Positions 46,305 to 58,064 are shown, counted from the first letter of the stretch. The stretch: DNA of 64,000 bases from Gonapodya prolifera JEL478 (GCA_001574975.1 KQ965731.1:720478-784477), one strand, 5' to 3'. Program-made: numbers and translations. The notes: generated by a model not told the origin, from the letters alone.

Positions 46305-49050
46305 ATGCATCGGCCACTTTCTCGCGTGGCATCGTCACTGCGTGTCACGTGCCAACCTGAATCGATCACATGGGCCCACCTCCTGCGATTCTCCAGCTCT
46401 CGAAGCACAAAGGTCCAATCAACGTGTCTCACCCGCTCTCGCCACTCCCTCACACATGCGTTTCTCCCAACGCAAAAATTGGCGCCGGATCAGGACGGAG
46501 CGTCCCAGAATTCGTTTGCGTTGATGGTCAGCGCGGGACTCGTGAGGCAGGTATGTGTATCCTGCGGAATTTGATGATACCGGGAGCCATATTCAACTCT
46601 TTTTGCTACGATCATTTTGAATGTCCTTCGATGGAATTGGTGGAATCGGTGGGACGGACGCAATGAAATGGAAAGTCATCCTCAGGCATCTTTTCGCTTT
46701 TACCATTTGGCCTGCGAACTCTGACCAAGATTGAAGCCATTATCGACGATGAGATGCAAGCGATTGGTAAGTCTTTGTCTCAACCATCCCACCTTCTGGA
46801 TGAAAAAGTGAATGAAACGGGACGGGAACCGGTGGGACGAGCGCTCCACATCTCGTAACGTCAGCCCGAAAGTATCGCGGAGAGTCTTTTGTTGCTCTTG
46901 AAACGAAGCGTTGATATCGAGTCCTGCGATCACTCCGGTTCTGATGCTATTATTTCGAATGTCCTTCAGGCGCACAAAAGCTCCGCCTTCCCCTTCTCCT
47001 CTCTCCCGAAAACTGGCAAATCACCGGACGATACGAGGCCTACGGACAAGACGTGAGCGATCCATTTCCCCACCAAACTCTTCCTCCCTTGACCCCACCT
47101 CACTTCATAACATCCCAACCAGCTATTCCTCCTGAACGACCGCAAACGCTCCCCCTTCCTCCTCAGCCCCACGCACGAAGAAGAAATCACCGCGCTCGTC
47201 GCACCTTACCTCACGTCCAGCCGCCACCTGCCTCTGCGACTGTACCAAGTAGGAACCAAATTCAGGGACGAACCTCGCCCACGGGCGGGGCTGTTGCGGG
47301 CTAGAGAGTTTGTCATGAAGGACCTGTACACGTTCGATGCCGACGAGACCGCGGCAATCGAAACGTACGAGCACGTACGCGCCGCGTATCGACGCATGTT
47401 TGCGAGGATCGGTGTGCAAGTGGTCCAAGTGGGTTTTCGCGAACGCGAGCACCGGCGCCGGCGCCGGCGCGGGTGTCGCTGTCACTCTCGCTGGTGCTGG
47501 TGGTGGTGGTGGTGCTGATGCTGTCGCTGTTGCTGTCCCCATTCCTCTTTCTAATATGTCTCGGTTCGCATCAAGGCTGAAGCCGACAGTGGAACGATCG
47601 GGGGCACGCGGTCGCACGAGTACCACATGATTACCCCAGGTGCGTGTTTGAGGTTGGGCTCCCCGCCTGAGTGTCCACGAGTGCTCATCGACAATCGACG
47701 CCAGTTGGCGAAGACACGCTTCTGCATTGCCCCAAGTGCAACTACGCCGCCAATGTAGAACGAGCCGTGGGGCTTCCCGTTGCTGCGCCTTCCAACACCT
47801 TAACACCCACTTCGACACTTACCGCCGCATCACGGGTCTCTACCGACGCGGAGCGACGTATCGCAAACGCTCTGTCGCGAGGCGGACTCGCGACGGTGTT
47901 GGGGTATGAACTGGGCCTTGCCTCGTCGGCCGACGTGGTGTCCAGCACGGCCTCTGTTCGACTTGCCACGGTTCGCGACCGAAGTTCAGGCGCACCGGCA
48001 CAACAGCAGGCAGAGACGCCGAAATCAGACCTTGTTGTGGTCCTAGTGCGCCCAGACAGGCACCTCAACGAGGTCAAGTTGCGAGGCCTACCCGGGTTCA
48101 AGGGCAAGGACGTGGTGATGCTCGACGGGTCACCTGCTCAGAGCGATGTGTGGCCGGACGGGCAAGAAATGTCGGGAAAGGCAATTGTGCTCGTGGACCA
48201 GAGTTTGCGGTACCCAAATAATACTGCCGCTGCCACCACCGAGGCAGGAGAAGGCGAGGAAGGTGACGGTGATGGGAGCGCGTGGCTCGGGGATGCATTT
48301 TCCGGAATGACGAAGCGGGTGGAGTGGGCTGACGTCCACAACGTCGAACAAGGCGACCACTGCTCCACCTGCGCACAAGCCTACGCCCACATCCACCAAA
48401 CCGACCACTCGCCTTCGCCTTCCCCACCACCATCCCTCCTCTCCCACCGCGCCGTCGAGGTCGCCCACGCATTCTACCTCGGCACGCGCTATTCCGAACC
48501 TCTACGTGCGACGTTCCCGCAGGTCGACGCCGCATCTGGCAAAACGGCCCGCGTCCCGGCCCAAATGGGGTGCTACGGCGTGGGCGTGTCCCGCGTCCTC
48601 GCGGCGGTCGTGGAGGCGTGCAGGGACGATAAGGGGATCGTGTGGCCTGCCGCTGTGGCGCCGTATACGGTGTGTATCGTGCCGCTTATCGGGACGGCGG
48701 GCGGAGCTGAGGGAGCGCAGGGGCAGGGGCAAGCGCCCGTGTCGGAAAAGGCAAAGGCGATGCAGAGGGACAATGCGCTTCTGCTCGACGCGTCGGCGGC
48801 GCTGTACGATGCGCTGGCAGAGTCGCGGGTCCTGCCACGGTACTTTGATTGTGTGATTGATGACCGGCGCGTCTCGGCCGGGTATAAGCTGACCGACGCC
48901 GAGTTGGTGGGGTACCCGTATGTAGTCATTTTGGGGAAACGGTTTCTTAAGGAGGGGAAAGTCGAGGTTGTGGCGCGGACGGGTAGAAGGGATGTCGTGG
49001 GTGCGGAGGCGGAGGTCATCGTGAAGTATTTCAAGGATGTGGTGGTGTAG
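46305..49050 (+). CDS. AIM10: Mitochondrial prolyl-tRNA synthetase
   Basis: The first ATG in frame at 46305 gives an Arg/Ser-rich, acid-poor N-terminus (MHRPLSRVASSLRV), a likely mitochondrial presequence. The class II core follows across exons: LLPFGLRTLTKIEAIIDDEM, LPLLLSPENWQITGRYEAYG, LLSPTHEEEITALV, motif 2 FRDEPRPRAGLLRAREFVMK, EADSGTIGG, SHEYHMITP and CPKCNYAANVERAV. The long last exon carries the insertion region, VEVAHAFYLGTRYSEPLRAT, GCYGVGVSRVLAAVVEA (motif 3) and the anticodon-binding domain, stopping at 49050. The organisation is of the bacterial/mitochondrial ProRS type. It charges mitochondrial tRNA-Pro. A Gly/Ala-coding GC-rich segment (47446-47535) lies in an intron, not in the protein. 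Confidence 0.9.
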
Positions 49051-49228
49051 CGGTGATTTATTTATTTTGGGAGGATACCATGTAATCTCAACTAGAATGT
49101 TTGTGAATGGGGGGAGAGTAAGACTCTTCGAAGGTGAATCGCTCAATGAGGGGAAGAGAGTGTGTGAAGAGGCTCTTCTTCGCATGTGATCGGTTACCCA
49201 AAAAATCTCCGAAAAGAGGTTCCACATC

Positions 49229-49937
49229 ATGTTCTTCAACGCCCTGTTTTCTCCCGTTGTGCGAGTGCTTGTGATCGGCCTGGATGCCTCGGGCAAATCG
49301 TGAGGATACTGTGGTACAACCGTGCTGACACAAAAATCGACCTGCTCCATCCTTCAAGAACTCTCCTCAACCACCTCTCTCACGGTCACAGCCAAACCAC
49401 TACCGACGGTCCACCCCCCGTCTGTCCACCCACGGTAGCCTTCCGGCGTGTGCGATTTCAATACGGTGCTCTACACATTGACGCAATCGACATGAGCGGG
49501 CAAGGGCGATACCGCGACATGTGGAAACGACACGCCGATGTCGATGCAATCGTGTGGACAATAGATGACGAGCGGGACAGAATCGGCGTGGTCAGGGATG
49601 AGATGCAAATGTTTGTGGATGAAGTTGAACGTCAGAGGTTGTTGTGTGAGTCGTGTGCGGGAACTTAGCGTCAGGCGTTTGTAGGTCACGTGCTTCGTGG
49701 CGTCAAATTATGTAATGGGTAGCGTCCACTCGACGGCGGCCTCCCCCGATCGTGATATTTGCGGGGAGTTCGTCAGACACCCCGCTCTCGCTCCGGGAGA
49801 TTTCTGGACTCTTGGACCTTCCACGACGGCTGAAATCGCACGACTGGTTCTTCTGCAGATGGAATCGGACAAATGGTAATGGCCTGGAATGCGGAATGGA
49901 TTGGTTAACAGCTCAGGTCAAACGGCGCATCTGCTGA
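49229..49937 (+). CDS. ARL6-like small GTPase with degenerate G4 motif
   Basis: Three exons join in phase. The first (start 49229) gives MFFNALFSPVVRVLVIGLDA with the P-loop GLDASGKST completed by exon 2. Exon 2 has a switch I PTVAF, then the G3 motif DMSGQGRYRDMW, where SGQGRYR is the mark of ARL6 rather than other Arf-like proteins (which have GGQ). Exon 3 reads PPPIVIFAGSSSDTPLSLRE and GMDWLTAQVKRRIC. At the position of the guanine-specificity motif NKxD there is SSSD, so nucleotide binding may be altered. No N-terminal glycine for myristoylation is present. In ciliated organisms ARL6 recruits the BBSome; a role in a non-flagellate fungus would be different. About 180 residues. It follows the prolyl-tRNA synthetase on the same strand. 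Confidence 0.68.
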
Positions 49938-50698
49938 TGCCATTCTTGTATTTCGGTCTATTATTTGTTTCTTGATATGTATGTTTTTTACAACTATACG
50001 AAGGCAACAAGCCGATATGTACTATCACTCGATTCGTGAAAATGGACCAAGGTTGAAGAGTGATGATGAGTAAGAACGAACCACCATTTCCATAAACTCG
50101 TTTTGATTGCAGTTTCAAGGCGTACAATCCCTTACGAAGAATTATGAAAGAGAAGAAGAAATAATTTTTCCACCGGAGCGGCCGGAACGGCGTGCAACGT
50201 AGCTCGTCACCAGGGCGGCGCCCCACTCGGCCCAGCATGAATCATCTCTTTAAATCTGCTGACAGTTCGGAAAAACCCCAACTTGAAATACCAACGGATT
50301 CACTCGCGGTGACGCTAATTATTATTCGTTGACCGGACGCCGTCGATTTGCCAAAGTTTTTTCTCAACTGAAGGTGCATATGAGTCGACGATTTGGTTCC
50401 GATGTCATTCACCCGTCACAACACACACGTGTCCACCTCCACACAGACACACCTACCGCACACCGACACGCACACATGACAACGATCGAGCAGGCAGTCG
50501 TGTCGGACATCGTCATGGGCGGGCAGTATGGCCAGTGCGTCCTCGCGCTTCTTTTTCGCTGCAGGAAAACACATCTCACGCTGACTCGCGCCGCTTCCTT
50601 CAAACTCACAACCCCCGCCTGTCGCGTGATGGCTGAACTCGCTTGCGCTGCTGTTGAATAGAGCTGCCAATGCCGCCCGGTCCAAACAGGAGAAGGAC
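49938..50698. other. Stretch between ARL6-like gene and RCF2
   Basis: About 760 bp. An AC-rich tract is at 50418-50478. Upstream coding exons of RCF2 may be hidden here, because a frame with ARSKQEKD precedes the chosen ATG. The minus-strand frame 49918-50238 shows no family features. Confidence 0.45.
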
Positions 50699-52043
50699 AT
50701 GATTCACAAGTACACCATCGAGTGAGTTGGTCTTGGCGACATCTCCTCTCCCCCTTGATATACTCACTTTACTCATATCGTTCCTCTATTCCCTATTCTC
50801 ACTTTCCATGGCGTCGGTGCCGGCCTTGTCCTCGACATGCCCACGTCCACCTCATCTCCCACTTCCAAACCACCTCATCATCTCCAGACAAGCCATGAAA
50901 GGCGGTTTCTACGGCACAATCTTTGGTGTCGGATTCCACCTCATCGCTACCCGTTACTGGCCACGATACGCCCGATTCCACTACACCCCCAAATGGATTT
51001 TCACCCTCATCTGGCCCATTGCCGGGTTCACAATCTACGGAGAGCAGAGCGCCCTGGATTTGGAGAGGAAGATTGCTGCGAGGAAGAGTGTTGTCGATGT
51101 GAGTATGGGAGGGGAGACGGAATGAATGAGGCGCCGAGTCAAATGGAGTCGAACCCAGCGAGATCCGAGCGGCGCTGGCCGAGCTCGAGGCCTGAGCACG
51201 AAGTGCTGACGAGGGCTCTGCCGGAGGCGAATACACCTGCGGAGCAGAATACGTTCGCAGAGTGCGAGCGAGGCTGTCTGCCGGAGGCGAATATTCCCAC
51301 GGAGCGAGAACGAGGCATTGGTGTGAGGCACTGACAGGGGCGTCTGCCGGAGGTGAATTGTCCCAAGCGGAGCACCGAACGGAGTGAGATGTCCACCTCC
51401 GCTGGCGAGTTTGAGGAGAGCCTTGAGATTCAATGTCTGGAGCGAAGAGTATGCCCGAGGCGGATAGCGAGTTTGAAGGTAGCCTTGGGATTCAATGTCT
51501 GACCATTTCCATCACTCGACTCCAACCCCCTCCAGCTCGGTGCCCTCGCGACTCCCAAACCGGACGCCGCCGACACGCTCACCTCCTTCTCGTGGCTGCC
51601 CACTCCCACCGAAGTCCAGAAATACGTCCTGGACAACCGATACAAGGTCGTCGGCATGGGCTGGCTCACCGTGACCAGCTTGACGTTGGCAGCGCTGTGG
51701 GCCAACAAGGGAATGCCCGTCAGTCAGAAGCTGATCCATGCGCGTATGTACGCCCAGGTGAGTTGAAGAAGAACGAAGGGTTTGCTGTGCTCGTTGTTTC
51801 TCACATCGGTCTCCTTCCACCCGACTCTCTCAGGGCACGGCGCTCGCCTCATTCGTCGCGTTCGCCTTCGCCGCCAACGTCCCCGTCGACCGTTCGTCTG
51901 AAATGGACCGCATGTCGGAGCGGTACTTCAGGGCCGTGCTCGAGCAGCGTGACGTGTCGGGCGAGGAGCTCAAGAAGAGGCACGCCGAGGAGCACAAGGT
52001 GCACAGCATTTCGGACGCGGGCGTTATGGTCAGGGGAGGTTAA
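50699..52043 (+). CDS. RCF2: Respiratory supercomplex factor Rcf2-like (HIG1 domain)
   Basis: Exons read MIHKYTIE, QAMKGGFYGTIFGVGFHLIA through WIFTLIWPIAGFTIYGEQSA to KSVVD, then YVLDNRYKVVGMGWLTVTSL through SQKLIHARMYAQ (the HIG1 hallmark: two membrane helices with an R-K/R-rich turn), then GTALASFVAFAFAANV and the end DAGVMVRGG at 52043. N-terminal helix pair plus C-terminal HIG1 pair is the Rcf2 architecture of the mitochondrial inner membrane, where it helps cytochrome c oxidase and supercomplex assembly. The start is uncertain: the ATG at 50699 matches the family but an upstream frame continues without a clear splice site. The intron between KSVVD and LGALATPKPD is about 430 nt and holds degenerate tandem repeats. 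Confidence 0.82.
51215..51501. repeat. Degenerate tandem duplications in an RCF2 intron
   Basis: The motif ctgccggagg(c/t)gaat occurs near 51218, 51278 and 51344 (about 60-66 bp apart). A second pair is gcgagtttga followed by agccttg(a/g)gattcaatgtctg at 51404-51439 and 51466-51501 (62 bp apart). All lie in the intron. Confidence 0.8.
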
Positions 52044-52416
52044 GGGGGAGAGATGCGTCGATTTTTGGTAGGGGAGCGATATCCAGACGAGAGGAGAGTG
52101 TCTTCGCGTTGTTGAGCAAGAGCAGATTGGGCTGGGGGGCGATGGAGAGAATGTATATGGTCTCGCATGTAAAACTGGACTCACATTTGCTTTAGCTTTT
52201 GTGTATTTTTCATAGATTTGTGGGTACCAAGCGCTGCCGTAATGCAATAGAATGCGCATTCACATCGAATGATGCTTTTTGTTCAAAACTTTATCAGAAG
52301 TTGCGCATGATTGTTTGATTGTTTGACTTACAGTAATGTCAAATGCAAAGGCGTCATAGCGAAGCTCACGTATCAACTGTTTGTGCACAGCGGCCGGAGG
52401 CCACAGTTGCGTTCAA
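52044..52416. other. Intergenic region between RCF2 and ARH1
   Basis: About 370 bp holding the RCF2 3' end and ARH1 promoter. No element identified. Confidence 0.5.
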
Positions 52417-54497
52417 ATGCGCATTCCCAGAAATGTTTATCGTGCCCCCCTTCTACCATCCGCTCTTTCCTCCCCATCTCATTTCAATGCGGTCAATCGC
52501 ACCGCAGCAAGGTTTTTCGAACCGCGTCCTGTCTGGCCTCGTATCGCCTGTGAGACTGCACGGGGAGTTGTGCGACCGTTCTCGTCGACTGTCGATCAGA
52601 GCTCCGGCGGACCAAAGGATCAGGCACTGTGGTTTGCAATCGTAGGAAGCGGCCCTGGTGAGCTGCATCGGGTGGGGGAGCGAAACCGACATGACGATTT
52701 GTAATCAAGCTTGTCATCATCTTGCGCGATTGCATCAGCGGGATTCTACACGGCGGATAAGCTGCTCTCCAATTTTCCTAACGCTCGAGTAGACATTTTC
52801 GAGAAGCTCCCCTTCCCTTATGGGCTCGCGCGGTACGGGGTCGCCCCAGACCATCCCGAAGTGAAGGTGAAGCTTCCCCACACGACTTCACCGAGACACA
52901 CTTGTATCACCATAGACTTCCTCTTACAAGAATGTCGTCAACAAATTCGATTCTATAGCTTCCTCTCCCCGAGTCCGCTTCTTCGGCAGTGTCACGTTCC
53001 CCACCCATATCGACCTCCCCACGTTGCGTTCCCTGTACGACGCTACCGTGCTTTCCTACGGCGCCTCACTGGATCGCCGCCTAGGCATTCCCGGCGAAGA
53101 TGCACGAGGCGTTTTGTCGGCGCGCGATTTTGTCGCGTGGTACAACGGCCTCCCTGGGTTTCAGAACCTGAACCCGCGCCTGGAAGACACGGACCACGTG
53201 GCAATTGTGGGGCACGGAAACGTGGCGCTAGACGTTGCCAGAATGCTACTGGCGCCCGTGGAGTGGCTGGCCAAGACGGACATGACGCAGTATGCAATCG
53301 AGACATTCGCAAGAAGTAGAGTGAGAAGGGTCACCTTGATTGGAAGGCGGGGTCCACTACAGGTGAGCTCCGGCTCGGCGGGCTAACGGGCCTCCATCCG
53401 CGCCCAACGGCATCGGTGATGTTGAATCACACATTGTCTGACCCGGATCGCCTCACTACTTCGAACCAGGTCTCATTCACCGCTAAAGAACTGCGCGAAA
53501 TGCTTACGCTCCCCTCCGCGCAGTTTCTCGTCGACGTACCCCTTCTCCGCCGGGAGATCGAACAGGGATCTGAATTGCTGGACCGGGACCGCGCCCGGAA
53601 ACGCCTATTGAGCATTCTGACCCGCGGCCTCGAGGACGCGTCGAGTGTGTCCACCAAGCGTACTCGCGCTCGAGCTGGCGCTGCCGTCGCTGACGGGAGC
53701 GCCGCTGAGCTCGCTCCCAATCTGCCCACACCCAACACCGCTGCAGCGCGCTCCTGGGAGCTCAAGTTCTGGCGAACGCCCAAAGCGGTCCTCACCTCTG
53801 CAGACGGCGCTGTAGTGGGACTCGAACTGCAGGTGACGCGCCCAGATGGCCCTCCCGAACGACCCCGTGCCTTGCCTACCGGGGAGACGGATGTTGTTGA
53901 GTGCGGGATGTTGGTCAAGAGCGTCGGATACCGCAGTGAGAAGTTGCCGGGTGTACCGTATGACGAGGAGCGAGGGTGCGTGCCCAATGTTAAGGGGAGG
54001 GTGATTCAGGGGGCAGATGTGAGTAAAGATGACTGTTTGGTGGCCGTGTTGGCGTCGTGACGTCCTTTCGGTTTCTAACTGCCCACCACCCCCATCCCCC
54101 CTTTACGCTAATGCAGCCCACTATCCCCACCCCCTTCCTCGAATACCTCCCCGCTCCCGCTCCACCCTCGGGCCCGCCACCTACACCGCTGTACGTATCC
54201 GGGTGGCTCAAACGCGGGCCCACGGGGGTGATCGCCTCGACCCTTGCCGACGCGCACGAGACCGCACAGAGCGTCGTCGAAGACGTTATTGCGGGGACTG
54301 TACGCGCGCGGACAGAGCGGGGTGCAGGGACCGTGGAGAGCGTAGGCGACCTTCTGCGTGCGAAGGGTGCCCGGCCGGTTTCGTTTTCGGAGTGGAAAGT
54401 GGTGGAGCGAGAGGAAGAGCGCAAGGGTGCAGAGCGGGGGAAAGTGAGGGAGAAGCTTACAGATGTGGGCGAGGTGTGGAAGGTGTTGGATGGGTGA
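52417..54497 (+). CDS. ARH1: Mitochondrial NADPH:adrenodoxin reductase
   Basis: The ATG at 52417 gives a basic presequence (MRIPRNVYRAPLLPSAL) before the FAD loop WFAIVGSGP/AGFYTADKLL. Then follow VDIFEKLPFPYGLARYGVAP and DHPEVK, VRFFGSVTFPTHIDLPTLR, VLSYGASLDRRLGIPGED, GLPGFQNLNP and the NADP-binding DHVAIVGHGNVALDVARMLL. Later exons contain VRRVTLIGRRGPLQ and VSFTAKELREMLTLP, LKFWRTPKAVL, LVKSVGYRSEKLPGVPYDE and LYVSGWLKRGPTGVIASTLA. The stop is at 54497. The enzyme passes electrons from NADPH to the mitochondrial [2Fe-2S] ferredoxin Yah1, needed for Fe-S cluster, haem A and ubiquinone synthesis. An Ala/Arg-rich insertion (about ASSVSTKRTRARAGA) is longer than usual. Confidence 0.95.
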
Positions 54498-56128
54498 GAC
54501 TCGAAAACTAACAAAGTGAAATCAAAATGTATCAAAGTAATAAATACCTGGTCGTTTTACAAGCAGATCCTGGAATTACGAATATCCTGGTTATGCTGAA
54601 CCTGGGGTTCGTCGCCGTTTCAATAAAAATGAGGATTCGGCTAAACTTCCAGCGTCACTTTCAAAACAGCAAGCAATGATGGAGTGGAAAGGGCTTCTCG
54701 CAGCTTTGGTAAGCTGCGCGATGATCGGATTCTCTGTTGTATAGGCTATCGCTGAGCGCGCCTTTGTTTGCCCAGGGATTGTCTGTCTGCTTCATCGATG
54801 TGCCTTCCTCCTTCTTCGATTTTCCACTCTCTTCTCGTGGCTTTCCCTGGCATATGCCACGCCGGTCTCCTCTACGAAAAGAGCAATGCCCGCTGGCCCG
54901 AAATGTAGCCGCTCGCACCGGGGAGGAAGGCCTGCGTGGCGATGACTCTGCCCCACGAGGTCGACCATTTCCTGCCCCGGCAGGCGGTGAAGGGTCTTCG
55001 GACCACGTTCAAGGAGATTGAAGCTGGGACCCGGTCGCCGACGGGCGAATCCGGGGCTGCGTCTGTCATCTTGAAGAGATCCAAGGGTCGCAACTTAACT
55101 GTCGCGCCGGTCTGCGTTATGTGGGGCGGCGGCAGAGATGGCAAGATGAATAATAGTTTCTGGGACTCGGGGAAGTAACACGTCGCTTCTTTCTGAGTAC
55201 TCAGAGTGCAGGGACAGCGTCACTGAGTTGCGCTCGACGCGTTAAACCGCGTTCAATTGTCCCTTTTTCAATATCAAATTGAAGCCAATGAAAAAAAAAA
55301 AGATGGGATATCTGGAGAAGGACTTCCTCGATCTGCCGATGTGTAACTCTGAAACACTGGCACGCTTGGCAAGCTTGGTTCCAATTACATGATGGAAATG
55401 ACCTACATTTCCATTTTATTGAATAAGGTCGGGAGGAATGACATCACAGCTTCATCTTCGACGGACTGACCCATGATATTCCTGGGACACATGAACACAA
55501 TCTCCCAGACATCGGGGAACGTCGAAGACGGATAACAATCCCACATGACAAATTCTAATTCTGAGTAAAGATGCGCTATTTGCTCAGTTGCAGCTTCCTT
55601 TCTGTTCCAGGAGTGGGGATACAGGGACAATCATATGTATCCACCCAAGTTTGGATTCAAGAATCGATTTTACCTCACGCAAAGCCGACAAATAAAATTC
55701 GTTCCACTCTTCTTGAAATTCACACGTCCGCCGCCATCTTGGACTTTTTGTCCCAACCCGCTTTTGTTGTCTTGCTTTTTCCGCCCCAGCGATGTCTCAA
55801 CCGAACACCAGGACAACCCACCACAAGTGCGCATACATGTACAATGCATAAACCCCCGTCATCACTGCTATTTCAATTACAAAAAACAGAAAAGAAAAGA
55901 AAAGCCCTATCCTATCGCAAGGTCCCCCCATCCAGATGCACTATGGATGAACGTAGGGATTTTGGAACCAACAGCGCGAGAAAGGCCCACAGCGTGCAAG
56001 CATGCACGGTCCCAACAAGTTCCATCCCCCATTGCACTCCCCTCCAACTTCGACACACCACGCCCAACAAACCGCCAACCGCTCCCCGCCCCAACATCCT
56101 CCAACGCGACCCCCCCCCCCCCCCCGCT
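54498..56128. other. Stretch between ARH1 and ATG8
   Basis: About 1.6 kb. It contains one doubtful coding relic (54682-55178), an A-run near 55290-55300 and a C-run (56110-56125) just outside the ATG8 stop. Remaining frames, including 55571-56236 which is Pro-rich because it reads the ATG8 3' region backwards, are not supported. Confidence 0.45.
54682..55178 (+). pseudogene. Possible decayed gene for a small protein
   Basis: An ATG near 54682 followed by a 35-nt GT-AG segment could open a hydrophobic N-terminus, and the frame 54936-55178 ends in a basic segment (RQAVKGLRTTFKEIEAG ... NNSFWDSGK) that looks coding. The frame that connects smoothly upstream (AGLLYEKSNARWPEM) is cut by a TAG just before it. 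This may be a pseudogene, a missed intron, or chance. No family is recognised. Confidence 0.25.
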
Positions 56129-58064
56129 CTACGCCTCCACCTCCTCCGCGACCTCCTCGAGCCCCAACTCGCCGAACGTGTTCTCGCCCGAGTAGGTGAT
56201 GTAGAGGAAGCCCTGTGTCGGGAGTGGAGGTTGTGAGGGGTGGTGGTCGTGAGGTTTGGGTAGGAAGGAAACAGAGGATAAAACGGTGAATACCCATGAT
56301 CCGCAAAACACAACATGAAGAAAGACAGACAGGCCTTAACCGCCGCCCGTTCAAAGTACGCGACCCCACATCGCACGCGCTTCCACGTGCACTGCTCCAA
56401 TGTTTCCCCTTCCTTCCCCCTTGTTCTTTCCCAAAGCGCCCGACCGATCCCGTCCCTCCCTTCCCATACCATCCCGCCCCGCCCCTCAAACACTCACATC
56501 CTCATCCTTATGCTCCTCGTACACGAGCGACATGAGCGCGTTGGTGGGCGGCAGGACGTTGTTGACGAAGATGAAGATGGCCTTTTCAGGGGACAGTTTG
56601 ATGCGTTTGCTGTGGGGGTGGTACGGTAAGGGTGGGTTGTGAGGTGCGAGGTGGGAGGTTAAGTGGGGGGCGGGAGCGAAAGAAGAGGAAGAGAGGGAGT
56701 CAGCGGATTCGGCCAAACGAGTAAGAATAAGATAAAGAAAGAGCAGGAGTAAGAGCAAGAACGGGGGCGATAACACGTGGTGCGTGACGAAGTGGCGACG
56801 TGTGATTACGAAACACGTTCCTGTCCGTCCGTTCGTCCGTCCGTACATGAGCGGATCGACACATGCGCGTTCCCGGTAATAAGTAAACACGTCCTCTCCC
56901 GTCCCCTTCGTGCGAGCGTACACCGGAGGATCGCCCACATCCATGTGCATGTGATTACGAAACACGAACGCGTCCTGTCCTCCACCAACAACACTTTCCA
57001 CGGTGCTTTGACACAACGTTTCTCCGATCACGATAACGAGAATGAACGGAGCCCCGCCCCGTCCCTGTCCTGCAATGCCACTCGTGCCAAACCCTAACCA
57101 CCACAACCTCCTCCTCCTCCTCCACTGAGGCTGATCCGAACCGATCCGTGCCATGCAGTGAAAGAAAAGAACATTTCGTATCGCTGGACGTAGACTGCCA
57201 AGGTCGCGGCAGAACTGGCCTCGACGTGAGCGCTTGTGCATCCCCTCAACTCCCTCCATCCCGTCAACTCCCAACCGAACCCGATCCTATCTCTGGCATG
57301 CTTTGAAAGACGAGATATTTCGTATTGTCGAATGAAGACTTTCCCCGGCCGCGGCAGAACCTCGACGTGTGCACTTGCGCATCCCCCCATTTCCCCATCC
57401 CCCCTTGTCTGCAGACCCAACCCAACCCACAACCTAACCAACCCGCCCACCACGACAAGAATACGCACCGAATGACGTAGACGAACTGGACGACTGTCAG
57501 GTCCGAGGGGACGAGATACTTTTTCTTGTCGATCTGGGCAATGTCTGACTTTTCGGCCTTTTCGACGATGCTGTGTGGAGTGTTGTGGGTTGTTGGGCAG
57601 TGGGGGAGTGAGAGTAGGGGAAGGGAGGGAGGAAGAAAAGGAAAGAGTGGAAGGAGTGGAAAAAGGCGAGTAAGTGAGCAAAAGAGACAAAGGCTCGGCA
57701 GCCGATGCAGGAGGCCCACGCACCAGGGGATTCTGTCTGGGTACTTTGCCCTGATGCGTTCGGCCTCGAGCTTTCGCTTTTCTGTGAGCGGAGAGCGTGG
57801 GAGAGAGGAGGAGCGGAGGAATGGGGAGGGGAGGGAGCGAGTGCGGGCGAGTGAGCGAGTGAGCGAGGGACGTGGAATGACAGAGAGAGTGTGTGAGCAG
57901 GAGAGAGAGAGGGAGCGGGAGGGAAAGCAGCAACGCACCGAAAGGGTGTTCGTCCTGCGAGAAAGAGGGGGTATCGGTGGAGGAGCGAGCGGGGAGAGAG
58001 TGAGCAGGCCGCAGAGGGGAGGGAGAGAGAGCGAGGGCTGACGCACCTTGAACTTTGAGCGCAT
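56129..58064 (-). CDS. ATG8: Autophagy ubiquitin-like protein Atg8
   Basis: Exon 1 (start 58064) is MRSKFK; exon 2 DEHPF; exon 3 [19 protein letters not shown]; exon 4 [20 protein letters not shown] continuing [13 protein letters not shown]; exon 5 [20 protein letters not shown] through [11 protein letters not shown]; exon 6 [20 protein letters not shown] with a short acidic tail ending at 56129. This is full-length Atg8: the LIR-binding hydrophobic pockets and the ENTFG glycine, to which phosphatidylethanolamine is attached after Atg4 removes the tail, are intact. Atg8 coats and expands autophagosomal membranes. Some positions usually invariant vary slightly (VVQF for VGQF). The intron between exons 4 and 5 is about 870 nt and carries duplications. 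The gene is divergent from the VPS9-domain gene. Confidence 0.97.
57131..57390. repeat. Diverged tandem duplication of about 117 bp in an ATG8 intron
   Basis: Copy 1 (57131-57247) and copy 2 (57274-57390) share, in order, ccgaacc(c)gatcc, catgc..tgaaag, atttcgtat, cgcggcagaa, cctcgacgtg, gc.cttg and gcatcccc. The starts are 143 bp apart. They lie in the long fourth intron. Confidence 0.8.

Noticed and set aside
47446-47535. Gly/Ala-rich insertion in prolyl-tRNA synthetase
   Set aside because: It lies between a good donor after VQVVQ and an acceptor before AEADSGTIGG, so it is intronic.
51120-51195. Possible minus-strand tRNA: a B-box-like GGTTCGACTCC at about 51147-51157
   Set aside because: The T stem does not pair, no A box lies at the right distance and no acceptor stem forms; it is within an RCF2 intron with repeats.
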